Positions 10,201 through 18,353 of a stretch of 52,007 nt of DNA are shown piece by piece. Where the stretch lies: the NCBI GenBank assembly GCA_937952305.1, contig CALFZO010000045.1, positions 1 through 52,007 on the forward strand, given 5' to 3'. Position numbers and translations under genes: made by a program. The notes beneath the pieces were generated by a model that searched no databases, was not told the DNA's origin, and saw only the letters and a list, made by a program, of their open reading frames with translations. Every line of letters starts with the position of its first letter. The stretch's first letter is position 1. Source of the DNA: an uncultured Anaerolineales bacterium (GTDB lineage Bacteria; Chloroflexota; Anaerolineae; Anaerolineales; UBA6663).

Positions 10201-10634
10201 CGCAGTTTGTGGGGATGCTGCGCTTTGTCCGGCGCGAGCTGGACGCCCGCCGGCTCAAGTATGTGTATCTGGACGGGCAGACCACGGACCGCCAGGCGCG
10301 CGTGGATCTGTTCCAGAACGACCCGGCCTACCCGTTCTTTCTCATCAGTCTCAAGGCGGGCGGGGTGGGGTTGAACCTGACGGCGGCCGAGTACGTGATC
10401 CATCTGGATCCGTGGTGGAACCCGGCTGTGGAGATGCAGGCCAGCGACCGAGCCCATCGCATTGGGCAGGCCAAGCCGGTGTTTGTCTACAAGCTGATTG
10501 CCCGCGGCACGGTGGAAGAGAAGATCCTGCAGTTACAGGAAAAGAAACGGGCGCTGGTCAAGAGCCTGATCACCACGGAGGCCGGCTTCTTCAAGTCGCT
10601 CACCCCGGAAGATGTGCAGGCCTTGTTTGGATAG
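7275..10634 (+). CDS. SWIM zinc-finger SNF2-family ATPase
   Basis: A 1119-residue bacterial SNF2/HepA-like protein. An N-terminal SWIM zinc finger (C74-x-C76 ... C85-x-H87) is followed by a long beta-rich middle region and then the two RecA-like lobes. Lobe 1 has DDMGLGKT (about 682-690), the DEAH-box equivalent DESQ (about 783) and LTGTPVEN (about 812). Lobe 2 has TDRQARVDLFQ (about 1003) and DRAHRIGQ (about 1057). All motifs needed for ATP-driven translocation on double-stranded DNA are present. The length and SWIM domain fit the RapA-like stand-alone group seen in many Chloroflexota and cyanobacteria. It has its own promoter-like element, so it is probably a separate unit from the helicase pair. 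Confidence 0.92.
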   Translation: MPILTSQLLRNFPYTRRAGAAVAQRGRAYQAEGRITEIDLRNDRIAVCQVEGDSGDYEVQVRAVAGKDGLAFTCDCPHADDGNFCKHMVAAGLELAEYLDEEAEGRDEIEDLRAFRAPDRQPARPAPVRRKPWQAKLDLTLTGGPYRDPASPAARYVGVVLLEREVTPAYNYYPYYRYQRPAGNNPTYKLVPYVLPAAEWPALAGGAAKHGPTAINALLKADRKWFRFGHRPSRIMAPGDFLNLAPGAAAFLNLLIKQPQTYPDQGADQLPALLTLLAKLDLPLFKGSARNRRLEHPLRFWPDPVAITVDLRAAKAGLSLVPGIEAAGEFQPLEPPVVTLSEHPAWILHAGVIAELKDPAARTLLAAFPLKVPAGEADAFRDDYLAQLAQTLPLREGLVHWRDLRTDPIPRLYLRDDRASGLCAELRFGYGDHELPAAKMAPAQSIVAVPDTWDLVRVQRDPEKETALLDSLAGPAYGLKRRAAETYGTHALRAKVLPFDFLLQHVPRLAQAGFEVYGEESLKVGKLNRNPPRLQVTISSGLDWFDLKMTVEYGDQQVSLQAIRQALQRGERFVKLADGSVGQVPAEWLAKYRHLWKLATETKDGLRVSDVQLPLIDSLLEDDATLKVPADLKKRRQRLRDFKRIAVQPPARGFIGQLRPYQRHGVDWLHFLRDFKFGGLLADDMGLGKTIQVLAFLQGLKERGRQRSRPASLLVVPKSLIANWQREAEKFAPALRFLPYVGQFRIKDATAFQGYDVVLTTYGTLLRDINRLRQYRFHYAILDESQAIKNPLAKSAKAARQLEAEHRLALTGTPVENNTLELWSQFAFLNPGLLGSLDFFRQEFAAPIESQNDEAAAATLRQLVYPFILRRTKAQVAPELPPRAERVIYSDMDSAQRKLYTQTRERYRAELLGLIETSGINDARFKILEGLLRLRQIALHPGLVDGRYRGAAPKLELLLETLETLQAENHKALVFSQFVGMLRFVRRELDARRLKYVYLDGQTTDRQARVDLFQNDPAYPFFLISLKAGGVGLNLTAAEYVIHLDPWWNPAVEMQASDRAHRIGQAKPVFVYKLIARGTVEEKILQLQEKKRALVKSLITTEAGFFKSLTPEDVQALFG

Positions 10635-10860
10635 AGTGCCCCAAGACGATCCACTGACGGAGACGCGACGAAAGTCGGACGAGCGCGGGCCGTTGACTTG
10701 GCTTGAGCAGTCGATGGGGGCTGGTCGGCCGGCGTCAGGCCGTCTTCGCTTCGCTCGTCAGTCAATGATTCGAGCCGCTGTTCGGTGACTTGGCCCGCTT
10801 GGATCAGCCCGCAGTGCGCCGGCCTCAGCGTGGGCGGCGCCTCGCTGGCGGCGGTCTGAC

Positions 10861-13800
10861 TCAAGGCGAGACGGCAAACACGTCGATCACGCCGTCAGCA
10901 TATTGCACCACCAGGCGGCGGCCATCCGGTGTAAACGCCAGGGTCAGGACACGCCCACGCCGGCCGGCCAGCCCGCCCACAGTCTCCCCCGTTTGCATGT
11001 CCACCAGGCGGCCGTCGCTCCCAGCCGCCAACTTCCCGTCCGGGCTGACCGCCACGGCTTCCGCGCCCCAATCAAAGCCGGCGATCAACTGGCCACTGGC
11101 CATATCCCAAATATCTCCGCTGGCCGAGATTAGGCGCGCGCCGTCCGGGCTGAAGGCCAGGGCCCCGGTCGGGGCGCCGTGGCCGGCCAGATTCCGGTCG
11201 CGTTGCCCGGTCTCCGTGCTCCATAACCCCACCGCCTGACCACTGGTGACGGCCAGATGCTGGCCATCCGGGGTGAAGGCGTAAGCGTGCGGGGTGTTGG
11301 CCGAGCCAAAGGTGTGGCGGGGTTGCCCGGCCGCCATGTCGTAGACGGTGAGGTACTTGGCGCGGTGCGCGAACCAGCGGCCGTCCGGGCTCAGAACCAC
11401 GCTCGCCGGGCGGTCATCGGCATAGAACTGCTGCGGGTCGGCCAGGGTGATCCGGCGCTGCAAAGTCCCGCGGCCGATGTCCCAAAATTCCACGCTGTCG
11501 CCGCGCTCAACCAGGAGCACGTCTTGCGGTAGCCAGGTGACTCCCAGATTGCCGAAGGGGTCCGGAAAACCGCGCAGAGTCTGGACGCGCTCGCCGGTCT
11601 CCACCCGGACGAGATCCACGCCTTGCGTGTGTGCCAGCGCCAGCGTGTCACCGCCCGGGCTGAGCGCCATCTGCCCGCTCAGGTAGTCCGGCTCGGCCGC
11701 CGCCAATTCCTGGCCAGTGTTGAGGTCCCAGACGCGCAGGACGTTGTCGAGGGTGTGGGAAGTGCAGCGCGTGCCAGCCGGCCCGAAGACAAAGTCGGCC
11801 GAACGATAGTAATAGTAACGCTGCTCGTCCGGCAAGTTCTCCGAGAACGACAAGCGGCCGGGCGAAACTTCGGGCGGGCCACCCTGCACCGGGTAACGCA
11901 CGATCCAATACTCGAGGCCGCGCGTCCGCGTGCCAACCTGATAGGGTCGGCGTTCATAGGCGACGACCATGAACTGGGAGTCGGCTGAAAACCCCATCCC
12001 GACGCTTTCATAGGTCGTCTGGCGATGTTCGCCGGCGGTCAGGTACGGCGAGCCGTCCAGGCTGATCTGGCGCACGAAGCCGCCCTTCTCCAGGCCCTCC
12101 AGCGTAAGGCGCGCCGGCCGGCCGGAGAGGCTGTAGGCCAGCCAACGCCCGTCCGGGGAGACGAGGCCCACCGACCCGCCGGCCTCCGGGGGCGCCTGGC
12201 GGAGCGGCCGGCCGGTAGCGAGATTCCACAGGTCAACAACCCCGGCTTTCAGGACAGACCCGCCGGGCACGAACGCCAGCCCGCTGAACGCGGCCACCCA
12301 ACTCGGAGGTTGGCCGGCTCTTTGCCCTTCATCGAGCACTTGCAGCGTGTCCGCGCCCAGGTCGAGGACACCCAGGCCATCCCACTGGCTGGCCGCCGTC
12401 ACGCGGCCGTTCAAGGCCAGCCGGCGGCCATCCGGGCTGAGCGCGGCCAGGACGACCTCGTACTCGCTCAGGTCGCGGAGTGTCTCGCCGGTGGGCCAGG
12501 CGAGCAGGCGGGCGCGGCCGTCCGCGCTGTTCAACACGGCCAGGCCCTCGGGGCCGAACGCCAACACCTGTTCACCGGGAAACTCCGCCGCGACCTCAAG
12601 GGTGGCGGGGTCGAATATCGTCGCGCCGCGGCTGGTCTGGACGGCCAGCCATTGATCGTCCAACGACCAGCGCACGTATTCCAGCCGCCCACGCCCCCAG
12701 CCGCCCACGCGCTCCAGGCCGCTGGCGTTGGCGCGGGCGATGACCGGCCGCGTGGGCGTGGCCGTGGGGGCCGGCGTGAGCGAGGGCGCCGCCGTCAGCG
12801 TCGCCGTCGCGGTCACCGGGGGCGCTGTCGCTGGCGACTGGAGCGTCGCGGTGGGCGGGCCACTGGTGACCGTTGCCCGCGGCATTTCGGTCGCGGTGAT
12901 CTGGGCCGAGACCGGAGTTGGCGCGCCCTTCAGGTTCAGCAGGGCCAGGCCGAGGAGCGCGGCCACAGCGCCGCCGCCGAGCCACAGCGCCACCGTCCAG
13001 CGTCGGCGCCGGTGGGCCGGCACAGGTTGAGTTGCGGGGACGTCGGCCGGCGCGGTATCGGCCGCGGCCGCGACAGCGATCTCGCCGCGCAAAGCCCGCG
13101 CCATATCCTCCAGGCGGTCAAAACGCCGCTCCGGCGCCAGGTTCAGGGCGTGGCTCAGAGTGGCGGCGACCCGTGGGCTGAGGCCCGGCCGCAGTCTTTC
13201 CGGCGGCGCCAGGCGCGCCTGGCCGATCAGGCGCTCGACGCTGTCCGGCGGCGGCTGGCCGGTGAGCAGATGGTAGAGCGTAGCCGCCAACGCATATTGG
13301 TCGGAGCGCGCGTCGGTGTGCCCGACGCCATACTGCTCGGGCGGCGCGTAGCCTGACGTCAGGGCGGCCGCCCCGGTGGTGGTCTGCCCAACTGCCGACG
13401 CCTTGGCGATGCCGAAGTCCACCAGCACCGCGTCGCCGGCTGGCGTGATCTTGATGTTGGCGGGCTTGATGTCGCGGTGGATAACCGGCGGTGTCAGGGC
13501 GTGCAGATAGCTCAACGCAGCGCACAATTGCAGCGCCCAGCGCAGCACCTCGGCCTCGGGCAGCGGCCCGGCCTGTTCCAGGCGCTGCTTGAGATCGTCG
13601 CCCTCGATGTAGTCCATGACCAGGTACTGCTGGCCGGCCAGGATGAAGTGATCGGTGACGCGCGGCAGGTTGGGGTGACGCAGGGAGGCCAGCAGCGTGG
13701 CCTCGCGCCGGAACTGGCGCTCAGCCTGCGCGGAGGTGTTGAGGTTCTCCTTGACCGCGCACGGGAGGCCGAGGTCCTGGTCGGTGGCCAGGTAGACAGC

Positions 13801-13875
13801 GCCGAAGCCGCCCTGGCCCAGGACGCGCTCCAGGCGGTAGCGGTGGTTCAGCAGTGTGCCGATCCCCAACGGCAT
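10861..13875 (-). CDS. Membrane-anchored Ser/Thr protein kinase with WD40-like propeller
   Basis: A 1004-residue PknB-type kinase. Kinase landmarks: glycine loop GQGGFG (20-25), Lys42, Glu58, HRDIKPAN (133-140) and DFG (153-155), so it should be active. A transmembrane helix at about 293-315 follows a basic RRRR stop, placing the kinase in the cytoplasm. A Thr/Pro-rich linker (about 316-375) leads to an extracellular domain of about 600 residues. That domain has many repeats of the type LSPDGRxLA, PDGRWFAHR, FTPDGQHLAV and FSPDGARL, i.e. WD40-like propeller blades. ATG 13875 follows AGGGGAC; the frame runs 18 codons further upstream without support. It is divergent from the second kinase, suggesting paired sensing of an outside signal. 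Confidence 0.92.
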   Translation of the reverse strand: MPLGIGTLLNHRYRLERVLGQGGFGAVYLATDQDLGLPCAVKENLNTSAQAERQFRREATLLASLRHPNLPRVTDHFILAGQQYLVMDYIEGDDLKQRLEQAGPLPEAEVLRWALQLCAALSYLHALTPPVIHRDIKPANIKITPAGDAVLVDFGIAKASAVGQTTTGAAALTSGYAPPEQYGVGHTDARSDQYALAATLYHLLTGQPPPDSVERLIGQARLAPPERLRPGLSPRVAATLSHALNLAPERRFDRLEDMARALRGEIAVAAAADTAPADVPATQPVPAHRRRRWTVALWLGGGAVAALLGLALLNLKGAPTPVSAQITATEMPRATVTSGPPTATLQSPATAPPVTATATLTAAPSLTPAPTATPTRPVIARANASGLERVGGWGRGRLEYVRWSLDDQWLAVQTSRGATIFDPATLEVAAEFPGEQVLAFGPEGLAVLNSADGRARLLAWPTGETLRDLSEYEVVLAALSPDGRRLALNGRVTAASQWDGLGVLDLGADTLQVLDEGQRAGQPPSWVAAFSGLAFVPGGSVLKAGVVDLWNLATGRPLRQAPPEAGGSVGLVSPDGRWLAYSLSGRPARLTLEGLEKGGFVRQISLDGSPYLTAGEHRQTTYESVGMGFSADSQFMVVAYERRPYQVGTRTRGLEYWIVRYPVQGGPPEVSPGRLSFSENLPDEQRYYYYRSADFVFGPAGTRCTSHTLDNVLRVWDLNTGQELAAAEPDYLSGQMALSPGGDTLALAHTQGVDLVRVETGERVQTLRGFPDPFGNLGVTWLPQDVLLVERGDSVEFWDIGRGTLQRRITLADPQQFYADDRPASVVLSPDGRWFAHRAKYLTVYDMAAGQPRHTFGSANTPHAYAFTPDGQHLAVTSGQAVGLWSTETGQRDRNLAGHGAPTGALAFSPDGARLISASGDIWDMASGQLIAGFDWGAEAVAVSPDGKLAAGSDGRLVDMQTGETVGGLAGRRGRVLTLAFTPDGRRLVVQYADGVIDVFAVSP

Positions 13876-13946
13876 AACGTCCCCTAGTGCGTGGCGCCTC
13901 GCGCCGGTCCACCGGGCCGGCGCAGGCAACCTGGAAGTTCGGCAGG

Positions 13947-14016
13947 ATCAAGCACCCTTCGACTTGCGCCGCCGAGCGGCCCTGCGCTCCCACGGCCTTG
14001 GGGCAGGGTGCTTGAT
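13947..14016. repeat. 12-bp inverted repeat between the divergent kinases
   Basis: ATCAAGCACCCT (13947-13958) and its exact complement AGGGTGCTTGAT (14005-14016) are separated by 46 bases. They lie between the divergent kinase starts (13875 minus, 14241 plus). This could be an operator for a dimeric regulator or an RNA stem in the 5' leader of the minus-strand kinase. Confidence 0.6.
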
Positions 14017-14159
14017 TCGACAAGATTGGCTGGATCTGGCTTGGGCCACCCCGACTAAGGGCCTGGGCGGCCAGGGAAGCGTCCAATTGCACATCCCGGG
14101 TTCAATCCAGTATGGACTGATTGCCGACAGGTGTCCAGGCACTCGGCGCAATCCAAGCG

Positions 14160-14195
14160 TGAGTATAGTATCCGGCTAGGGGAGTATACTGGCTC
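14160..14195 (+). promoter_or_regulatory. Probable promoter/dyad of the second kinase
   Basis: This AT-richer patch in a GC-rich gap carries TATAGT (14164) and TATACT (14185), both -10-like. It forms an imperfect dyad running from TGAGTATAGTATCC to GGAGTATACTGGCTCA. ATG 14241 is about 50 bases downstream. No clear -35 element is seen. Confidence 0.4.
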
Positions 14196-14240
14196 AACCT
14201 GTGACCGCGGGCAGCGGGCTCAGGCGGAGGCGGGCACAGC

Positions 14241-16415
14241 ATGGAAGATCTAGCCGGCAAACAACTGGGCCCCTATCAGGTCGTCGCCCCGTTGGGCGAG
14301 GGCGGCATGGCCGCCGTGTACAAGGCCTTCCACCCGGCCATGGAGCGCTACGTCGCCCTGAAGGTCCTGCCGCGCCACTTCGCCGGCGATCCGGAGTTCG
14401 TGGCCCGCTTCGCGCGCGAGGCCCGGCTCCTGGCGCAGCTCCAGCACCCGCACATCCTGCCCGTCTTCGACTTCGGCCAAGCGGACGGTTACTCCTACCT
14501 GGCTATGCCCCTGGTGGAGACCGGGACCCTGGCGGGATGGCTGACCGGCCAGCCGCTCCCGCTGTCCACTGTCCGCGCGGTCATGCTCCAGCTCGCCGAT
14601 GCCCTGGGCTACGCTCATGCGCGCGGCCTAGTCCACCGCGACATCAAGCCGAGCAATGTGCTCGTGGACGCCGGCGGCCACTGTCTGCTCACTGACTTTG
14701 GCTTGGCGCGCATGCTGGAAGGCTCGGTCAATCTGACGGCCTCCGGCGCCATCCTGGGCACGCCGGCCTACATGTCGCCCGAGCAGGGCCAGGGTCAGCC
14801 GCTCGATGCGCGCAGCGACCTGTACTCGCTCGGGGTGGTCCTGTATGAGCTGGCTGTCGGCCGCAAACCGTACAACGCCGAGACGCCGATGGCCGTGATG
14901 ATCAAGCACCTCCAGGACCCGCTGCCCCTGCCGCGCCAGCTCAATCCGGCGCTGCCGGAGGCCGTGGAGCGCGCCATTCTGAAGGCGCTGGCCAAGGACC
15001 CGGCTGACCGCTACCAGAGCGCCGCCGACTTTGCCCAGGCGCTGCGGGCCGCCCTCCCCGAGGTTGAACAGCCCGAGCCACCACCGGCGAAACAGTCTGA
15101 GCGGCGCGTGGCCGCGCCGCCCGGCCGGCGCTCCTGGGCCGGGCCGGCGGTTGGGCTCGGCCTGGTCGGCCTGGCCGTCATCACGGTCTGGGCGCTGGCG
15201 AGCACTCTCAAGCCGCCCGCAGCCTCCCCAACGCACACGCCCGAAACCCCCGCCGCCACAGCCCAATCTCTGGTGACCACGGCCGCCCCCAGTGCTCCGG
15301 CGCCGGCCACTCAGACCAGTCCACCGGCCGGCGCACCCACGCCCGCCGCTGCCCCGACATCGTCGGCCCCGACATCGTCGGCCCCGACATCGTCGGCCGT
15401 CATTTCAGCCCCGGCCGAGTTCACGGGCAGCCTGATCGTGGCCGCGGGCGATTACCTATACCGGCTCCGGCGCGACCCCGACACCGGCCAGATCTCGACG
15501 ACCCGGCTGCCCGGCTCGAACAGCAACTGGTTCTTCCGCGATCTGCCGCCGGTGGCGCCGGCGCCGGACGGCCAGGCCCTGCTGTACGCCCTCGACGACC
15601 CGAAGCGGACCGTGATCTTGAACCTTGAGACCGGAGGCCAGACCTTCATAGCTGATGATGAAGCGCACTGTCTGAGCTGGAGCCCGGACGGGCAGCGGAT
15701 CACGTTCGCGGCCAGGTGGGAGGGCACCTACGGCCTGTATGTGTACACCCTGGCCAGCCGCGCCGTGGACTTGGTTTACGCGCCGCCATCGGCCGCCTAT
15801 GGCGCCGCCGGCCGGCTGCATGGGCGGATTGAGTGTGGCGCCCACGTGTGGATCGGGCCTGATCGGCTGCTTTTCCAGGCCTTCCAGGGGGAGATGCCGG
15901 CCAGCGTGACCTTCGGCAACCCGGATGAGCTGAACCCGAATGCGACGCTGCTGGCCGGGCTGGGCCAGACCGTAGCGCTCAGCCACGTGGACGCCCTCTG
16001 GCAGTTGGTGGACTTCTGCGGCGCGAGCGGGCCGGCCCTGGTGCGCGACGCCGGCGGATCCTATTTCGTGGCCGAGTCTGTGACCAGCCTGGCCGATCTC
16101 GGCACGCGGCGGCTGCCCTGTGACGACTGTGAGCAGATCGGCTTCACCCTTGATGGCTGCGGGCTGTATGCCGTGCAGGTTCCGGGGCCGCGCCTGTACA
16201 TGCTGGCTCCAGCCACCTACGAAGCGACGGCCGAGCTAACGCTCGCGGCCATCCCGCAGGACGGTGTCTGGATCGGCAATCCCATGTCCGCACAGTACGC
16301 GACTCTGAACTTGTCCGGGTTGGTCCACTGGGTCGATCTGGCCAGCGGCGCCACAGTCGAACTGGCGACCGTGGAGGGTTTTCCGCGCCAGCTGGTGGCC
16401 TGGCTGCCAGATTAA
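14241..16415 (+). CDS. Membrane-anchored Ser/Thr protein kinase with TolB/propeller-like tail
   Basis: A 724-residue PknB-type kinase. Catalytic features: GEGGMAAVY (19-27), Lys41, Glu60, HRDIKPSN (132-139), DFG (152-154) and GTPAYMSPEQ (172-181). A single membrane helix at about 301-321 follows GRRS. A long Pro/Ala/Thr/Ser linker (about 322-388) then leads to an outer domain of about 330 residues with blade-like motifs (LSWSPDGQRITFAARWEG), resembling TolB/WD40 propellers. The start fits the kinase N-terminus, though the Shine-Dalgarno is weak (GGCGGAGGCGGG further upstream). It is transcribed away from the other kinase gene; the two share a 365-bp control region. Confidence 0.92.
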   Translation: MEDLAGKQLGPYQVVAPLGEGGMAAVYKAFHPAMERYVALKVLPRHFAGDPEFVARFAREARLLAQLQHPHILPVFDFGQADGYSYLAMPLVETGTLAGWLTGQPLPLSTVRAVMLQLADALGYAHARGLVHRDIKPSNVLVDAGGHCLLTDFGLARMLEGSVNLTASGAILGTPAYMSPEQGQGQPLDARSDLYSLGVVLYELAVGRKPYNAETPMAVMIKHLQDPLPLPRQLNPALPEAVERAILKALAKDPADRYQSAADFAQALRAALPEVEQPEPPPAKQSERRVAAPPGRRSWAGPAVGLGLVGLAVITVWALASTLKPPAASPTHTPETPAATAQSLVTTAAPSAPAPATQTSPPAGAPTPAAAPTSSAPTSSAPTSSAVISAPAEFTGSLIVAAGDYLYRLRRDPDTGQISTTRLPGSNSNWFFRDLPPVAPAPDGQALLYALDDPKRTVILNLETGGQTFIADDEAHCLSWSPDGQRITFAARWEGTYGLYVYTLASRAVDLVYAPPSAAYGAAGRLHGRIECGAHVWIGPDRLLFQAFQGEMPASVTFGNPDELNPNATLLAGLGQTVALSHVDALWQLVDFCGASGPALVRDAGGSYFVAESVTSLADLGTRRLPCDDCEQIGFTLDGCGLYAVQVPGPRLYMLAPATYEATAELTLAAIPQDGVWIGNPMSAQYATLNLSGLVHWVDLASGATVELATVEGFPRQLVAWLPD
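15352..15396 (+). repeat. Three 15-bp tandem repeats in the kinase linker
   Basis: CCCCGACATCGTCGG is repeated three times head to tail with no differences, encoding three PTSSA units in the extracellular linker. Perfect identity points to recent slippage; the linker length may vary between strains. Confidence 0.85.
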
Positions 16416-16761
16416 GGCCGGCGCTCCGGGCTGGGGCTCGTCGGCCGCGCTTCCGAAGGGGGCGCTGAAGACTCGGCACCCCGATAGGCTTGGATCACCG
16501 GCCGGGCATTGATTGGTAATCTTGCGGGCAAGAGCCATGGCCGGCGACGAAAACTCCAATTCGAGGCGGATACCGCAACGTCGGTGCTGATTAAGTTTGA
16601 GCACTAGCAAAGACGAGGGGTGCGGCTTGAGCAAGTGCCCATCCGGCGCCTCCGGATGACCGCGAAAAGCAGTCGTTGCTGAAGCCGCCGCGGCCCGGCC
16701 GGCTGGTATCATCCGGTAACGCCCACAAGACCACGAAACCATACCCCAGGAGTCTGCCTAG
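16416..16761. other. Gap without a gene
   Basis: No credible coding frame. A TATCAT hexamer near 16707 could be a -10 element for the membrane gene at 16762, but no matching -35 is visible. Nothing else was recognised. Confidence 0.4.
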
Positions 16762-17406
16762 ATGGAAAATGATGACGAGCGGAAAGAGTCGAAGTCCCTG
16801 GCATTTCAGGCTCATCTGGCTCACTTTGACGCGCTTCGAACGGAGATCAACTCCCTGAATCAGATTCAGAACCAACTCATCAACTACGCGATCGCGATCG
16901 TGGCCGGCACTTTGACCCTGTCCACGCTCGGCTCACCGCCCGTCATCACTCAGCAGCCGGTGGCCGTCCTGCTGGTCTCGATGCTGATGTCCGCGATCAG
17001 TTGGGCATTCATGGAGGCCGAGCTCCGGATCCATGACCGGGGCCGGTACCTGGAAGATACCCTGCGCAAGAAGGTCCAGGAGCTTATCGGCTACGATAAT
17101 CGGTTTGAATTCACAGTCCTGAAGTGGGAGAGCGCTGACATCTCCTTTCCAAGACTGATCGTCCGAGGGTTAACGGCTACGGGCAAATTCGCCATTGCCT
17201 ATCTGCCTGGCGTGGCCGCCATTTTCGCTTTCCAGATCCTGCGGTCCGCCAATGTCGCCCCGTGGACCACCCTGGAAACCGCGCTCTTCTGGACCGCCAT
17301 AGTGATGGCGGCGATTTTCCCGCTCAGCCTGCTGCTGAATGTGGCCTTCGTCCTGGGTTATTACCGAACGCTGCGTCCGGAGCAGACGCCAAAACGCCGG
17401 AGGTAG
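16762..17406 (+). CDS. Four-helix membrane protein, unknown function
   Basis: A 214-residue protein. A charged N-terminus and a short amphipathic, coiled-coil-like segment (FDALRTEINSLNQIQNQL) precede hydrophobic helices at about 42-60 and 67-85. A hydrophilic central stretch of about 60 residues follows, then two more hydrophobic helices (about 140-158 and 168-195) and a basic tail (TPKRRR). AGGAG lies ten bases before ATG 16762. No enzyme motif is seen. The helix-pair, soluble-insert, helix-pair layout resembles small SLATT-like or other effector-type membrane proteins, but that is a guess. Confidence 0.65.
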   Translation: MENDDERKESKSLAFQAHLAHFDALRTEINSLNQIQNQLINYAIAIVAGTLTLSTLGSPPVITQQPVAVLLVSMLMSAISWAFMEAELRIHDRGRYLEDTLRKKVQELIGYDNRFEFTVLKWESADISFPRLIVRGLTATGKFAIAYLPGVAAIFAFQILRSANVAPWTTLETALFWTAIVMAAIFPLSLLLNVAFVLGYYRTLRPEQTPKRRR

Positions 17407-17537
17407 ACGATGGACGGCGCCCAGCGGGGTGTTCAGGCGGCTGGCCCGCGCCGTTCAGCCACGTTGGGCCAATTGAGTCTGACAGGGTGTATGATCTTTC
17501 CAGGAGTCAGTCGCCGCAGACTGTGAAGGAGGGCTCT

Positions 17538-18227
17538 ATGGAAACCCACCCTCTTGCCAATGCCCCAGAAGAGCCGGCCGCCGGCTGGGCGCTCATGGTG
17601 CTCCCTGGCATCGGAGCGTTCATGACCGCGCTGTTGCTTGGCGCTCTTGTGTCGGACGACTCCCTCTGGGCGCGGGTCATCCTGCTGATCCCCTGGCCCT
17701 CCTCAGCCTGGGGCAGGGTAGCCGCACAGATTGCCAGCGTTATGCTGGCCTACCTGCCCATTCTGGCCGTGGCGGGGGGCTTCGTCCTACTTACCAACTT
17801 GATCCCGCTCCTGCAGCCGATAGCCCAGAACGTGCGCCGGGATTGGTCACTGCTCTCATTTCTCCTGTATGGCATAGCCCCTCTTTCAATCCTCATCCAG
17901 GATGAGTATCGCGGCCTGGGTCCTTACCAGGTGGCCAGCCTGGCCATCTTTGTGGGCGGAGCCCTGGCCTACTTGCGTCCAACCAGACCCTGGACGCGCT
18001 ACCTGACTTTGACAGGGGCGCTGGGCTTGTCGTTGGGTCTGCTGGGCCTGGGCATTTACATCCTGCACCCCCAACAAGCCTGGGCCGCCAGCACCCGGTT
18101 TCCCCGCTGGTGGGAAGCCATCAATCCTTTGATGCAAGGAGTGGCCCTGGCGATCCTCATGGCCGCGCCGGCCCTGGCGCTGAGGCTTCTCCTTGGCCAA
18201 CGTGAGCACTCGGGAGCGCCTCAATAA
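17538..18227 (+). CDS. Six-helix integral membrane protein, unknown function
   Basis: A 229-residue, highly hydrophobic protein with about six transmembrane helices: two N-terminal helices, a central pair around SLLSFLLYGIAPLSILI and VASLAIFVGGALAYL, and two at the C-terminus. No catalytic or transport motif is recognised. The Shine-Dalgarno is strong (GAAGGAGGG, seven bases before ATG 17538). A TATGAT hexamer at 17490-17495 suggests its own promoter. It is separated from the preceding membrane gene by 131 bases and may or may not be co-transcribed. Confidence 0.65.
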   Translation: METHPLANAPEEPAAGWALMVLPGIGAFMTALLLGALVSDDSLWARVILLIPWPSSAWGRVAAQIASVMLAYLPILAVAGGFVLLTNLIPLLQPIAQNVRRDWSLLSFLLYGIAPLSILIQDEYRGLGPYQVASLAIFVGGALAYLRPTRPWTRYLTLTGALGLSLGLLGLGIYILHPQQAWAASTRFPRWWEAINPLMQGVALAILMAAPALALRLLLGQREHSGAPQ

Positions 18228-18353
18228 CTCGCGGCGCGGCCGCGGGGGAGAATGGGCAGGCACTGGGGCCAATTCTCCGGCTGGCGCCTGGAAGCGTCCG
18301 GAACAGCGCCGAACTTTTCTGACCGCTGACACCCGGCGAGGGGCCATCCGGCC

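Noticed and set aside
14088..14115. GGGTTCAATCC resembling a tRNA T-loop
   Set aside because: Flanking bases do not pair as a T-stem and no cloverleaf is possible.
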